Shown in pieces: positions 16,262 to 25,223 of a stretch of 64,000 nucleotides of DNA. The stretch spans positions 1-64,000 of the forward strand of contig CASGHD010000035.1 of assembly GCA_949319575.1 (NCBI GenBank), in the 5' to 3' direction. Source of the DNA: an uncultured Anaerolineales bacterium. GTDB taxonomy: Bacteria; Chloroflexota; Anaerolineae; Anaerolineales; Villigracilaceae. A program made the position numbers and the translations under genes. Positions within the stretch are counted from its first letter, which is position 1. Every line of letters begins with the position of its first letter. Below the pieces are notes generated by a model. That model was not told the origin of the DNA and made no database searches. It saw only the letters and a program-made list of their open reading frames with translations.

Positions 16262-16783
16262 TCAATCAAAATAGATATTCAAGTCCGAACAGTCGAATCG
16301 ATTTCCGCAATTCGGGCAGGCGACCTTGCAATTCGACTCGCGCATTTCGCTCCCGCAACGGTCGCAGGTGTAAACCTTTTTTCCTGATGTTTCCTGCCAT
16401 TTGACAGGTTTCAAGAACGATCCGTCAAATTCTCCAATTCGCTTTATCCCCAATCGCCTCACTTCATCGAGCGCCGCTTCCGCATCGTGGCGCAACTCCT
16501 CCACATGGATTCCCCGGCACACGGGCGGGAAATCTTTCAACCACTTGATGCTCCGCCCATGCACTTTGATTGCGCCGTTGTAATTCCCGCGCGTGATGTG
16601 CAGGTACGCCACGCCCACCTGTAAGATTCCCCGGTACAGGTCGCGGATTTTCCCTGTTTCCTCCAGCCACGCCACCTCAAGCGCCTCATGCGCTTCGAAA
16701 TACTTTCCTTCGTTGAAGAGACGCAATCCTTGAGCGGCGTGCGGATGGAGCGGGCTGGCGCAGTCGATGATCGATTCAGTCAT
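16262..16783 (-). CDS. DUF309 protein with C-terminal zinc ribbon
   Basis: 173 residues. The N-terminal domain shows the DUF309 signature: GLRLFNEGKYFEAHEALEVAWLEE, LYRGILQVGVAYLHITRGNY and a final GA.KV..R.I.WL segment, a small all-helical domain of unknown role. Unusually, it is followed by a two-knuckle zinc ribbon, CDRCGSEMRESNCKVACPNC (residues about 140-160) plus another Cys near the end, which could bind zinc or nucleic acid. The gene converges on the capA-like gene with a 6-nt gap and diverges from the DUF4129 operon, with 50 nt between the start codons. Confidence 0.83.
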   Translation of the reverse strand: MTESIIDCASPLHPHAAQGLRLFNEGKYFEAHEALEVAWLEETGKIRDLYRGILQVGVAYLHITRGNYNGAIKVHGRSIKWLKDFPPVCRGIHVEELRHDAEAALDEVRRLGIKRIGEFDGSFLKPVKWQETSGKKVYTCDRCGSEMRESNCKVACPNCGNRFDCSDLNIYFD

Positions 16784-16833
16784 GGCGAGGGTGTTGGTGA
16801 TTATAGCCGGGATGGTACAATCCCCTTCGCCTT

Positions 16834-17715
16834 ATGCGCGCCTTATCTTCCAACAAAATTCTGGTCGTCATTCTGGGGGTGATCACCCTCGCGGCGTTGA
16901 TGGTCCTTGCCTCCGGTCTAAGGAGCATGGACTTTCAAGAGGGGCAACCCTTCGGAGCCGGAGCGGCAAACAGTATGCGCTCCGCCGCCATCGAAGCCAT
17001 CCGAAGCGCGCAAGCCATCCCCTTCCAAACTCAATTGCTTGTCTGGATCATGTTGATCATCATGTTCGCGCTGATCGGCTTGCTCCTCTCCCCCGAGTTG
17101 AGAAAACGCTTGTTCAAAGCCGTGATCCAAGCCGCGCTCACCTTCTGGTTATTATCCATTATCTTCACGCGCTATCCAAACATCCTCGCCCAGATCGGGA
17201 TCAACCTTTCCGCATTGAACGGCGAGCAGGGCGAAATAACGAGCGGGGCGCCGGTTCCAGAATTCACGCCGCCTCAATCGGCTTCGTGGATGGCGTATCT
17301 GTTAAGTTTCACGCTGGTCGCCCTTGTCCTTTTTATCACATGGAAAATCTATTCCTTTTGGAGGGAACTCAAAACCTCGTCATCCGGCATCGAAGCGAAG
17401 ATTGCGAAGATCGCCCGCGCTTCAATTGCGGATTTATCCGCCGGCAGAGAATCGACGGACGTGATCCTCAACTGCTACTATCGGATGAGCGACGCCGTCT
17501 CGCAACGGAAGAGCATCGACCGCAACGCTTCGATGACGCCGAGTGAATTTGCTTCACACCTTGAAGCGGCGGGACTCCCCTCCGACGCGGTGCGCGCGCT
17601 CACCCGGCTCTTCGAGTCGGCGCGTTATGGCGGGCGAAGATCAGACCCGAAGATGGTCAACGAAGCCGTGGCGTGTCTCGCCTCCATTTTGCAACACTGC
17701 GGGGAGCCGGCATGA
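16834..17715 (+). CDS. DUF4129-domain membrane protein
   Basis: 293 residues with helices at about 8-25, 68-88, 95-115 and 150-172 and a cytoplasmic C-terminal DUF4129 domain (VILNCYYRMSDAVSQR; MTPSEFASHLEAAGL; ALTRLFESARYGG). DUF4129 proteins are habitually encoded with MoxR ATPases and DUF58 proteins, as here; the cluster is thought to act in assembly or quality control of envelope or metal-dependent proteins, but its specific role here is unknown. The first gene of a five-gene plus-strand run, it overlaps the next gene by 4 nt (ATGA). A TACAAT at 16816-16821 may be its -10 box. Confidence 0.85.
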   Translation: MRALSSNKILVVILGVITLAALMVLASGLRSMDFQEGQPFGAGAANSMRSAAIEAIRSAQAIPFQTQLLVWIMLIIMFALIGLLLSPELRKRLFKAVIQAALTFWLLSIIFTRYPNILAQIGINLSALNGEQGEITSGAPVPEFTPPQSASWMAYLLSFTLVALVLFITWKIYSFWRELKTSSSGIEAKIAKIARASIADLSAGRESTDVILNCYYRMSDAVSQRKSIDRNASMTPSEFASHLEAAGLPSDAVRALTRLFESARYGGRRSDPKMVNEAVACLASILQHCGEPA

Positions 17716-18314
17716 CGCGACGTAACCTTGCGGCGCTCATCGTCATTGCGGTGATCGCCGCCCTACTGGCATTTCCGTTCCGCGAGGCGGCGTACCACCT
17801 GCTGGTGATTCCTCTTGCTTATTTGTTTTGGTTGCTCGGGTTGTTTTATCGCTCGATCAATCAATCCATATGGTGGATCGGAATCGCGCTGGTTACCCTG
17901 CTCGTTTTGGGAACCAGCCTCCTACCGGAGATCAAGCCGAAACGGGAAAAGATCGACCTCCAGCGCGAGGAACGCGGAGGGGTGGAAAGCCTCGCGCGCG
18001 CGCTGGCGAAATCGAATCAAGGGACGTACTTCAAGTGGGTGGTGGCAAACCGCCTCGGCAAGTTGGCGCATCAACTTCTCTCTCTGCGCGAACACGGCAA
18101 GCCGCGCGCGCCGTTTGCCCCGCTCACCGGCGAAGGCTGGGACCCGCCCGAGGATGTGCGACAATATCTCGAACGCGGGTTGCAGGGGTCGTTCGCAGAC
18201 TTCCCAACTGCGAGCTGGCGTAATTTGTCGCGCCCTCAAAAAACAGCGCTCGATCTGGATGTGAAAAAAGCGATGGAGTTTCTGGAATCACAACAAAGCG
18301 ACGGCCGCTTCTAA
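17712..18314 (+). CDS. membrane protein of MoxR/DUF58 cluster, unknown
   Basis: 200 residues. Two to three membrane helices (about 7-22, 29-46, 53-71) are followed by a charged cytoplasmic region containing LARALAKSNQGTYFKWVVANRLGKLAHQLLSLREHG and EDVRQYLERGLQGSFADFP. I recognise no named domain. The gene starts within the stop codon of the DUF4129 gene (ATGA), and proteins of this size with the same topology are common between DUF4129 and moxR genes, so it is probably a structural partner of the complex. Confidence 0.75.
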   Translation: MTRRNLAALIVIAVIAALLAFPFREAAYHLLVIPLAYLFWLLGLFYRSINQSIWWIGIALVTLLVLGTSLLPEIKPKREKIDLQREERGGVESLARALAKSNQGTYFKWVVANRLGKLAHQLLSLREHGKPRAPFAPLTGEGWDPPEDVRQYLERGLQGSFADFPTASWRNLSRPQKTALDLDVKKAMEFLESQQSDGRF

Positions 18315-18348
18315 CATGATTTTCTCCGCCCTATATGAGAAGATTTTT

Positions 18349-18420
18349 ACCGCCATGCGACACACGCTACGGTCGCAAAGTTAAAAAGGCCTGCTTGGCG
18401 TTTTTTGCGGGCTTTGCGGT
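18349..18420. repeat. nonamer-phased inverted repeat N4 (CGCnAAG type)
   Basis: The right arm on the minus strand is ACCGCAAAG, CCCGCAAAA and AACGCCAAG. The left arm begins ACCGCCATG and contains GTCGCAAAG. It separates the 200-residue membrane protein gene from moxR inside what is otherwise a tight operon. Confidence 0.75.
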
Positions 18421-18471
18421 GCAAATGTACGGCGGACAGACGCGACTATTGCTTCACAACATGGAGTCAAC

Positions 18472-19425
18472 GTGGCAGACATAAAAAATGTATTAACTGT
18501 TGGAAACCAGGTCATCACCGAGGTGGAACGCGCTGTGGTGGGCAAACGCGGCCTGCTCGAAATGATGATGGCATCTGTGTTGGCGGGCGGGCACATGCTC
18601 CTCGAGGATTTTCCCGGGCTTGGCAAAACGCTCATTGCGCGCAGTTTCGCCAAAGCGCTCGGGCTGGATTTCAAACGCATCCAATTCACGCCCGATCTTC
18701 TCCCCGGCGACATCACCGGCGGATACATCTTCAACCGCGTGAAAAATAAATTCGAACTCCGCAAAGGGCCGTTGTTTGCCAACATTATCCTCGCCGATGA
18801 GATCAACCGCGCGTCGCCAAAGACGCAATCTGCATTGCTCGAAGCCATGCAGGAGGGACAGATCACCATCGAAGGCGAAACCCTGCGCCTGCCCGACCCG
18901 TTCCTTGTGCTTGCCACGCAAAACCCCATCGAATACGAGGGCACGTTCCCGCTCCCCGAAGCGCAACTGGATCGCTTCATGTTGAAACTGACGGTAGGAC
19001 ATCCCACGTTCGAAGAGGAAAAACTGATCCTGCGCCGGCGGCGCGAACGGCAACAAGATGAAGTGGAGTTGCGCGAGATCACGAAAGCCAAACAAGTGTT
19101 GGAACTACGCGAAGCGGTCGAGTCGGTTCACGTGGACGCCGATCTTGAAAGTTATATCGCCTCGCTCGTCCATGCCACGCGCGTCGATCGGCGCGTGTCG
19201 GTGGGAGCCAGCCCGCGCGCGTCGCTGGCTTTCCTCAAAATGGCGCGCGCCAATGCCGCGCTGGCAAGCCGCGACTTCATCATCCCCGACGATATCAAAC
19301 GCTACGCCACGCCCATCCTCACCCACCGCGTGATCCTCCAACCCGAATATTGGATGTCGCGTTCGGTGAGCGACGATGTCATCCGCGACGCGCTGGAGAA
19401 GACGCCGGTGCCGGTGGTTAAGTAG
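18472..19425 (+). CDS. MoxR family AAA+ ATPase
   Basis: 317 residues. Walker A FPGLGKT (about 47-53), ITGGYIFN, Walker B region ILADEINRASPKTQSALLEAMQE with the usual MoxR sensor ATQNPIEYEGTFPLPEAQLDRF and the C-terminal lid VSVGASPRASLAFLKMARANAA. MoxR ATPases are chaperone-like AAA+ proteins that work with DUF58 and vWA partners on membrane or periplasmic protein complexes. The start is GTG at 18472 with GGAG 5 nt upstream; the ATG at 18461 is out of frame. The DUF58 gene follows after 44 nt. Confidence 0.94.
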   Translation: MADIKNVLTVGNQVITEVERAVVGKRGLLEMMMASVLAGGHMLLEDFPGLGKTLIARSFAKALGLDFKRIQFTPDLLPGDITGGYIFNRVKNKFELRKGPLFANIILADEINRASPKTQSALLEAMQEGQITIEGETLRLPDPFLVLATQNPIEYEGTFPLPEAQLDRFMLKLTVGHPTFEEEKLILRRRRERQQDEVELREITKAKQVLELREAVESVHVDADLESYIASLVHATRVDRRVSVGASPRASLAFLKMARANAALASRDFIIPDDIKRYATPILTHRVILQPEYWMSRSVSDDVIRDALEKTPVPVVK

Positions 19426-19469
19426 TCTGATCGTTTTTTAGTCTCATATCCCACTAGTCGAGGAATGGA

Positions 19470-20747
19470 TTGTCTCGATCTCTACTTCCTGGTTTCATCA
19501 TATATGGTCTCCTGCTGGCAGGCATCGCCACCGTGCGCGGCGAGTTCATCGCGCTGGCGCTTCCTCTCGTGATCTATCTGCTCGCTGGATATTTGTTTTC
19601 CCCCAACGAAATCAACCTCGAAGCGACACGGCATCTCAGCGCGGAACGCGCGTCGCCCGGCGCGGAGGTCACAGTGACGGTGACGATTATCAATCGCGGC
19701 TCCGCGCTCGATGAAGCGTTGATCGAAGATCTTTTACCGGCGGATTTAACCCTGCGCTTCGGGCACACGGGACATCTGATTCGCCTGCGGAAAGATTCAT
19801 CGTTCACGTTCAGCTATCGCGCGGCGGGTCCACGCGGAGGCTACGGATTCGAATCCGTGCGGGCGCAGGTCAACGATTTCCTACGGGTGACCAGCCGCGC
19901 GGTGGAGTTGGAAGCGAAGGGGCAGTTGTTCGTCTTCCCGCCGGTGACGCGTCTCCGTCACGTGGCAATTCATCCACGGCGGACGAGAGTCTACGCCGGG
20001 AATATCCCCGCGCGCGTCGGCGGTACCGGCGCGGAGTTTTTCGGAGTCCGCGAATATCAACAAGGCGATTCGCCGCGCGTGATCAATTGGCGCGTCAGCG
20101 CGCATCAGCAGGATGTGTTGTACTCGAATGAATTCCAGCAGGAACGCGCCGCCGACGTGGGCATCATTTTGGATGGGCGGTTGCGGACGAATGAGTTTGC
20201 GCGCGGGCATTCGTTGTTCGAATATTCGGTGCAAGCCGCGGCGGCGTTGAGCGACGCCCTGCTCGCGCAAGGGAATCGCGTGGGCTTGCTGGTGTATGCC
20301 GCGTTCCTGCGCTGGACGATTCCCGGGTATGGGAAGTTTCAACGCGAAAAGATTTTATTTTCATTGGCGCGCGCGCGTCCCGGTGGCAGTAACGTGTTTG
20401 CCGATCTCGAACATTTGCCGACGCGGTTGTTCCCGCCCGAGTCGCAGATCATTCTGGTCTCGCCATTGCACGAGGATGATTTGAGACCCCTGGTGCAATT
20501 GCGCGCGCGAGGGTATCAGGCGCTGGTCGTCTGCCCGAACCCGGTCAAGTTTGAATTGTCGTATCTGCCGAAGAATAAAAATGTGGCGCTTGCCGCGCGG
20601 GTCATTCGCGCGGAACGAACGGCGCTCTTGCAAAAAATTCAAGGCGCGGGGATTCAAGCGCTGGATTGGGACGTGGCAGAGCCGTTCGATCAGGTTGTGA
20701 AGCGGAAGTTATCGCGCCCGCCTGTTTTTTTACGCAGTACACAGTGA
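19470..20747 (+). CDS. DUF58 domain protein (vWA-like partner of MoxR)
   Basis: 425 residues. One or two N-terminal membrane helices (about 6-45), an extracytoplasmic-looking beta domain (ASPGAEVTVTVTIINRGSALDEALIEDLLP), then the DUF58 core with GTGAEFFGVREYQQGDSPRVINWRVSAHQQDVLYSNEFQQERAADVGIILDGR, a MIDAS-like strand. It is the standard partner of MoxR ATPases. The start is TTG at 19470 preceded by GAGGA with 6-nt spacing; the nearby ATG at 19465 is out of frame. The gene ends in a heptamer tract that also covers the leader of the next gene. Confidence 0.92.
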   Translation: MSRSLLPGFIIYGLLLAGIATVRGEFIALALPLVIYLLAGYLFSPNEINLEATRHLSAERASPGAEVTVTVTIINRGSALDEALIEDLLPADLTLRFGHTGHLIRLRKDSSFTFSYRAAGPRGGYGFESVRAQVNDFLRVTSRAVELEAKGQLFVFPPVTRLRHVAIHPRRTRVYAGNIPARVGGTGAEFFGVREYQQGDSPRVINWRVSAHQQDVLYSNEFQQERAADVGIILDGRLRTNEFARGHSLFEYSVQAAAALSDALLAQGNRVGLLVYAAFLRWTIPGYGKFQREKILFSLARARPGGSNVFADLEHLPTRLFPPESQIILVSPLHEDDLRPLVQLRARGYQALVVCPNPVKFELSYLPKNKNVALAARVIRAERTALLQKIQGAGIQALDWDVAEPFDQVVKRKLSRPPVFLRSTQ

Positions 20748-20801
20748 GTAGTCTCGCGCGTTGTACCGCGTATCTCGCAGCCTGTATCCTGTATCTCAAA
20801 T
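20731..20801. repeat. heptamer-period tract (tract 10)
   Basis: Degenerate 7-mers such as GTACACA, GTGAGTA and two tandem CTGTATC units cover the DUF58 stop codon and the intergenic gap before the 164-residue membrane protein. Confidence 0.6.
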
Positions 20802-20810
20802 GAGGCTAAC

Positions 20811-21305
20811 TTGACTCTCATCGCCTTTGTTCTCAGTGTTTTCCTCGGTTGCGCCTCGCTTGCCTATGGATTTTCGCAAGCCGGCATGACCGATCCCGCG
20901 CGTTGGTTTGTATGGCTGGGAATCGTTTGGCTTCTTTCCCAGTGGCGCAAGTTGTATTGGGTCGCATCAATCGCTTTTGCTCTTGTGGTTCTCGGCGCGG
21001 CGTATGGCGTTTGGAATAATTTCACCACGATCTGGATGTTGCTCGGCGCACTCGGCGGTTTGCTCGGCTGGGATCTCTCCGATTTTGCCCGCCGCCTCCG
21101 TTACGCCGCGCCAACGGATGACATCGCCGGCATGGAACGCCGTCACTTGGCGCGGGCAGGCATCGTCGCCGCACTGGGGCTTGGGCTTGCGCTGTTAAGT
21201 CTGGTAATTCGAATCAATAGATTGGCGTTTGAAGTAGCGGTGGGGTTGGTTCTGTTAGCCGCGCTCGGTCTCACGCGGCTGGTGATGAGGTTGAGGAAGT
21301 ATTGA
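20811..21305 (+). CDS. small four-helix membrane protein of MoxR/DUF58 cluster
   Basis: 164 residues with about four membrane helices (5-22, 32-46, 52-88 as two segments, and 125-155) and a short cytoplasmic loop LSDFARRLRYAAPTDDIAGMERRHLARAG. No recognised domain. The start is TTG at 20811 with GAGG 5 nt upstream. Its position at the end of the DUF4129-MoxR-DUF58 run suggests it belongs to that system; it converges with the lipoprotein gene at 21333. Confidence 0.7.
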   Translation: MTLIAFVLSVFLGCASLAYGFSQAGMTDPARWFVWLGIVWLLSQWRKLYWVASIAFALVVLGAAYGVWNNFTTIWMLLGALGGLLGWDLSDFARRLRYAAPTDDIAGMERRHLARAGIVAALGLGLALLSLVIRINRLAFEVAVGLVLLAALGLTRLVMRLRKY

Positions 21306-21332
21306 TTAGCTTACATGCTCATGGGTATTGTT

Positions 21333-22091
21333 TTACACTTTTCCTTTGATTTGTTTCTTTCTTCGTACAAAAAGGAATATTGCTGATATTGCCGCAAGAG
21401 TGGATAAGCACAAAAATGACGCAGCAAGAATTGTCAACAGCAGCCCTATGTTGTTTTTGGTTTCGGTGACGAGAACGACGGGAACATAGTCGTATTTTCC
21501 CCATTCCCATGAAACAGTTTTGCCGTCGCTTAGAATGGCGCCGTTTGTCTCAATAATTCTTCCCGGCAATTGAACCCGCAAAGTACCTGGATACGTTTCG
21601 TTTGTGGTGCCCGAAGTTGCGGCTTGGGCAAGCAATGTCCATGTAAATTTGTAACGCGTTCTTAAAAAATCATCGGTCTTTTCGATGCTTAGGGGCGGAA
21701 GTTCTTCACCAGTTCCTGTGCCTCCGACTCCTGTGGTTTCGTCTGAGGTGGCATTGATTAGCAGGTCATAGAACTCTGCGGGGTCACTGAACTGGCTGGT
21801 TATTATTACCCACGTATAACCACCAGCTTCAGACGCTACCGTATCGAAAAACTCCCAGCCTGCTACTTTTGCCATTTCGGCCGCTATTAAAGATACCGGA
21901 TCGTCATAGGAACTTTTCAGGATCGCAAAATCGGAGACATTATAGGCAATGCCAAATCCGACTTCTCCAGATAAATCTTCGTTGAAGACAATAGTTCTTT
22001 GCACTTCTTGAATTGGGGCGAAATTTCCGCAACTTGTGAAACCGAGCGATAGTACGCCTACAATAACTAAAACTATCCAAAAGTTTTTCAT
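21333..22091 (-). CDS. membrane-tethered lipoprotein, LppM/DUF3153-like
   Basis: 252 residues. A signal peptide ends in FTSC (lipobox, Cys about 21), a beta-rich exported domain follows (RTIVFNEDLSGEVGFGIAYNV; GYTWVIITSQFSDPAEFYDLL; TRYKFTWTLLAQAA; LRVQLPGRIIETNGAILSDGKTVSWEWGKYD) and a membrane helix near residues 215-240 ends in a basic tail. The 'gain-of-function strand, then SWEWGKYD and C-terminal helix' layout resembles LppM-like DUF3153 proteins, whose role is in envelope lipid or surface handling; I hold this family call only loosely. GAGGAGG lies 5 nt before ATG. First visible member of an AT-richer block. Confidence 0.65.
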   Translation of the reverse strand: MKNFWIVLVIVGVLSLGFTSCGNFAPIQEVQRTIVFNEDLSGEVGFGIAYNVSDFAILKSSYDDPVSLIAAEMAKVAGWEFFDTVASEAGGYTWVIITSQFSDPAEFYDLLINATSDETTGVGGTGTGEELPPLSIEKTDDFLRTRYKFTWTLLAQAATSGTTNETYPGTLRVQLPGRIIETNGAILSDGKTVSWEWGKYDYVPVVLVTETKNNIGLLLTILAASFLCLSTLAAISAIFLFVRRKKQIKGKV

Positions 22092-22256
22092 CTCGCCTCC
22101 TCAAATGACATAACTACCGTTGCCCTACATCTCTTTGTTACAGATAATTTCATTATCAGCGGACTCGTTGCTTGACAGTTCGGCGACGGCTCGGTAAGCC
22201 AACGCAAGTAGAAATAATTTTCTATGACCATTAGAAGACGAATATTTCCTATCGTT

Positions 22257-23849
22257 TTAAGGCCAAGGTTCAAGGTAGTAATTGTTGGCATCGCCCTCTG
22301 CCACCCAGCCCGATCTGTTCTTTCTGGATGGTACGACAATTTTCCAATACACATACGCGTCGCTTCTACCCGGACGTTGCACACACATGGGACCGCCGAT
22401 GATCTCAAATTCTGTCCCTTCGGGTAATTTGTCAACGATATTATTCCCGCCCTCGGGTTCAGACCTCAAGAACGTGGATGTGCCGTCTATAAACGTGATG
22501 CGGCCCGTCATCCCAACCTGCAGACGCGTGCGCGGGGCGCCGGGGCAGGAAAAGGAGGGCTGGGATGTGGAGGTTGCCTGCACGACAGCGGCATCACTTA
22601 CAACTCCGGCAGGAGACGCTAACGGACTCCAGCCCAGAATGTAACTTCGATACATTTCTGTATCGGCAAAATCATAGTCACCGCTGTATAGATCGTTTAA
22701 TGGGTAGGAGTTCAATTCATTGCCGTATTCATCGGCGATGACTACGCTCCCATCGTCTTGCAATGTCGCGGAAATTCTGCCGTCGGGTCTCAGCACGCTG
22801 GGATCATATTCGGGTGGAACTCGCGGCTCAGATTTTTCTCCCGTTCGAATATTGATTTCGTAATCCACTGCCCAGAATACTTCATCATCAACCCAATAAG
22901 GAGTTGAGTTGTATACACCCGATCCGCTGTATAAACTCCAACCACTGGGGAATTGACTGCTAGTGTTCACATCAATTTCATCCAAGATCATTCCTGATTC
23001 ATCCGCCATATTGAGAATAACGGGGCGAAATATATCATCCTGAAAATAGCCTATCCACGCGATTCTTGTTCCATCAGGCGACCAGCTTGGGTATCCCATA
23101 CAAAGAGGTATTTCGGGTAGTTGATTGAGGTCGGGTTTCAAACTACGGTTTGCCGCCAGGTCATAAATATACGGTTGAAAACAACCTGCCCCTTCTTGCA
23201 TTCTTTTACCCGGCGTCAAATTGAGTTCCCCTGTGCTGTATGCCAGTTGGGTCCGATCAGGATTTATGTCTAGCTGAAACACACCCTCCAATAACAATGA
23301 TGTTTGACCGGCTTCTATGTCGGCTGTAAGAATCTCCATTCCCTCAAAATATCCATAGGCTTCAAACAGAAATTCTCCCAAGTCATTGGAATAGATGAAT
23401 TTTGTGGGCTTGAGCATATCCCATGCCTCGATTTTTTTACGCCCATCTAGGTTGTCCGCAATGTCAATTGTTTCACCCGTAGCGACTTGAAAAGCCCGTA
23501 AATTGGTGTCGGGAGAGTCGTAATCATAGTTTTGATAAACAACGAACTCCCCTGTCGGTGAATGCCCTGCAAATATGGCTGGACCACTAATTTTAATTAG
23601 TTGCCCATTTGCATTGATCATTCCAAGTCCGGTTGTAGTGCTACCCATATAGGGTCCATCGACCATCCCGAACTCCGGGCTTTCAATGATCAGCCCGCCT
23701 AAGGACTTTTCAGTGATGGGTTCCAGCGTGGGCGTCGCCGGCGGCGTTTCGGTAAAGGGGGCGCTCGTGGCTAAAGGACCCGTTACAGCTTGACAAGCAA
23801 GCGTCAGGGAAATGCCAACTACCAATGCGATTGTTCTATAGTTTTTCAT
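22257..23849 (-). CDS. exported beta-propeller-like lipoprotein with C-terminal SH3-like domain
   Basis: 530 residues from ATG at 23849 (AAGGAAG upstream). Lipobox-type signal peptide (ISLTLACQ, Cys about 19), then a long region with TolB/DPP-like blades: GHSPTGEFVVYQNYDYDSPDTNLRAFQVATGE, NPDRTQLAYSTGE, YPSWSPDGTRIAWIGYFQDD. After a low-complexity linker the last 90 residues read as a bacterial SH3 domain (RITFIDGTSTFLRSEPEGGNNIVDKLPEGTEFEIIGGP, ending WVAEGDANNYYLEPWP). Such SH3b domains bind cell wall or ligands. Function is unknown; it lies between two other exported lipoproteins on the same strand. Confidence 0.78.
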   Translation of the reverse strand: MKNYRTIALVVGISLTLACQAVTGPLATSAPFTETPPATPTLEPITEKSLGGLIIESPEFGMVDGPYMGSTTTGLGMINANGQLIKISGPAIFAGHSPTGEFVVYQNYDYDSPDTNLRAFQVATGETIDIADNLDGRKKIEAWDMLKPTKFIYSNDLGEFLFEAYGYFEGMEILTADIEAGQTSLLLEGVFQLDINPDRTQLAYSTGELNLTPGKRMQEGAGCFQPYIYDLAANRSLKPDLNQLPEIPLCMGYPSWSPDGTRIAWIGYFQDDIFRPVILNMADESGMILDEIDVNTSSQFPSGWSLYSGSGVYNSTPYWVDDEVFWAVDYEINIRTGEKSEPRVPPEYDPSVLRPDGRISATLQDDGSVVIADEYGNELNSYPLNDLYSGDYDFADTEMYRSYILGWSPLASPAGVVSDAAVVQATSTSQPSFSCPGAPRTRLQVGMTGRITFIDGTSTFLRSEPEGGNNIVDKLPEGTEFEIIGGPMCVQRPGRSDAYVYWKIVVPSRKNRSGWVAEGDANNYYLEPWP

Positions 23850-23898
23850 GAGGGCTTCCTTGTGCGTCATAAATTTGCGCTACATGTTGGCGCAGATA

Positions 23899-25047
23899 TT
23901 ATGGTTCTGGAACATTCCATATCGTTACTTTGGTCTTGGTCGAAACTACCGCGAACGTCCCGATATCCGGTGAGTATGACAGGAAGAGTTTCGAACCGAT
24001 ATTAATATCGCCTCGGATTTCTCCATCCTCGATATTGATTAAGAGCATTCTGCCTTTATCTTTATACAGACAGATCATCACCTTGTTGTCGGGCGCAATC
24101 ACTACATCCTCTATTGCATCGTCTAGTGGAATATTTCGCGGGCGACTGGAATTGTATGGAAAGTCCCAGGCAAGCAGGCGGTATTGCCACCTGTCGATTT
24201 GGTTATCGTGCCAGGCGCCGGCTCCGATCAGTAGTTGGCCATTTGGAGAGAACGCCACTTCCCCCATGTCTTTGGTGTCCCCATTATTATCCAGATAGAC
24301 GGTCGGCTCGTTGCTTTCCGAGAAGATATCGTAAACGTTGATATAGTGAGTTGTCACTGCTAGATAACGGCTGTCTGGTGAAAAGGCAATATCGCGGGCA
24401 TTGGTCTTGATTTGATAGATGCCTAGTCGCGCCCCGCTCATAACGTCCCAAACGCGGGCAGTGCTGTCGCTGCCCCCGGAGGCAATCATGCTGGAATCAG
24501 GCGAGAACACGATATAGCGGGATGCCGAGGTGTGCCCCTCATAGGTCTGGATGAGATCCCCGGTTTTGGTGTCCCAGCTGCGCACCAAGCCATCTCCCGT
24601 GCCGGTGGCTATCATGTTTGTATCGGGTGAAAAAGCCAAGGCGTTGTATTTTGCGACACCCACATTGACATCCCAAAACAGCTCGCCGGTTTCAGCGTCT
24701 CTCATCTCCAGCCACCATTGTTCAGGTGGTCGCAGTGTGAAGACTGCAACGCGCTCCTTGTTTGGCGAGATCGAGATGCCCGTAATTCTCGATGCGCTAT
24801 CCACTTCCCAATCGAAATCGGGCGTGACCTTGAGGTAATTTGAGATGGCAAGCGTCGGGGCGGCGTTGGTAGTCGGTACTGGTGTTTCAGTTTCGAACGA
24901 AATTACGTCCTGGGTGGGGAGTCGCGTTGCGGACGGTAACAGTTTAAGCGGAGGTTCTGTAGGATTACCAGAAGAGTGGTTGGATGGAAATAATGTCAAA
25001 CACGAGAGGGTCAATAGCGCCGCGGCTGTCAGAACGATTTTGTGCAT
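23899..25047 (-). CDS. WD40 repeat lipoprotein
   Basis: 382 residues from ATG at 25047. Signal peptide with lipobox TLSC (Cys about 16), a Pro/Thr-rich linker, then about seven WD40-type blades, seen as repeated AFSPDTNMIATGTGDGLVRSWDTKTGDLIQTYEGH, VFSPDSSMIASGGSDSTARVWDVMSGARLG and AFSPDSRYLAVTTHYINVYDI segments. The closed propeller would sit outside the membrane as a protein-binding platform. No enzymatic motif. It is divergent from the NB-ARC/TPR gene, sharing a 176-nt regulatory region. Confidence 0.85.
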   Translation of the reverse strand: MHKIVLTAAALLTLSCLTLFPSNHSSGNPTEPPLKLLPSATRLPTQDVISFETETPVPTTNAAPTLAISNYLKVTPDFDWEVDSASRITGISISPNKERVAVFTLRPPEQWWLEMRDAETGELFWDVNVGVAKYNALAFSPDTNMIATGTGDGLVRSWDTKTGDLIQTYEGHTSASRYIVFSPDSSMIASGGSDSTARVWDVMSGARLGIYQIKTNARDIAFSPDSRYLAVTTHYINVYDIFSESNEPTVYLDNNGDTKDMGEVAFSPNGQLLIGAGAWHDNQIDRWQYRLLAWDFPYNSSRPRNIPLDDAIEDVVIAPDNKVMICLYKDKGRMLLINIEDGEIRGDINIGSKLFLSYSPDIGTFAVVSTKTKVTIWNVPEP

Positions 25048-25132
25048 CGATGGTTTTCTCCCGAAATAAAGAATTCGACCTGCAGCTATAGACAACCAAG
25101 CCGCTTCTTGTCACTCTTGATCGCAACAAGCG

Positions 25133-25160
25133 TTCACAAGAAAAAACATCCATGTATAAT
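25133..25160 (+). promoter_or_regulatory. sigma-70-type promoter for NB-ARC/TPR gene
   Basis: TTCACA at 25133-25138 and TATAAT at 25155-25160 are separated by 16 nt, 63 nt upstream of the ATG at 25224. Confidence 0.6.
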
Positions 25161-25223
25161 ACTTCTATCGCATCACAAAATCTGGTATCCTTTTTAGCCA
25201 ATTCGAATTTATGAGAGCAGAGA

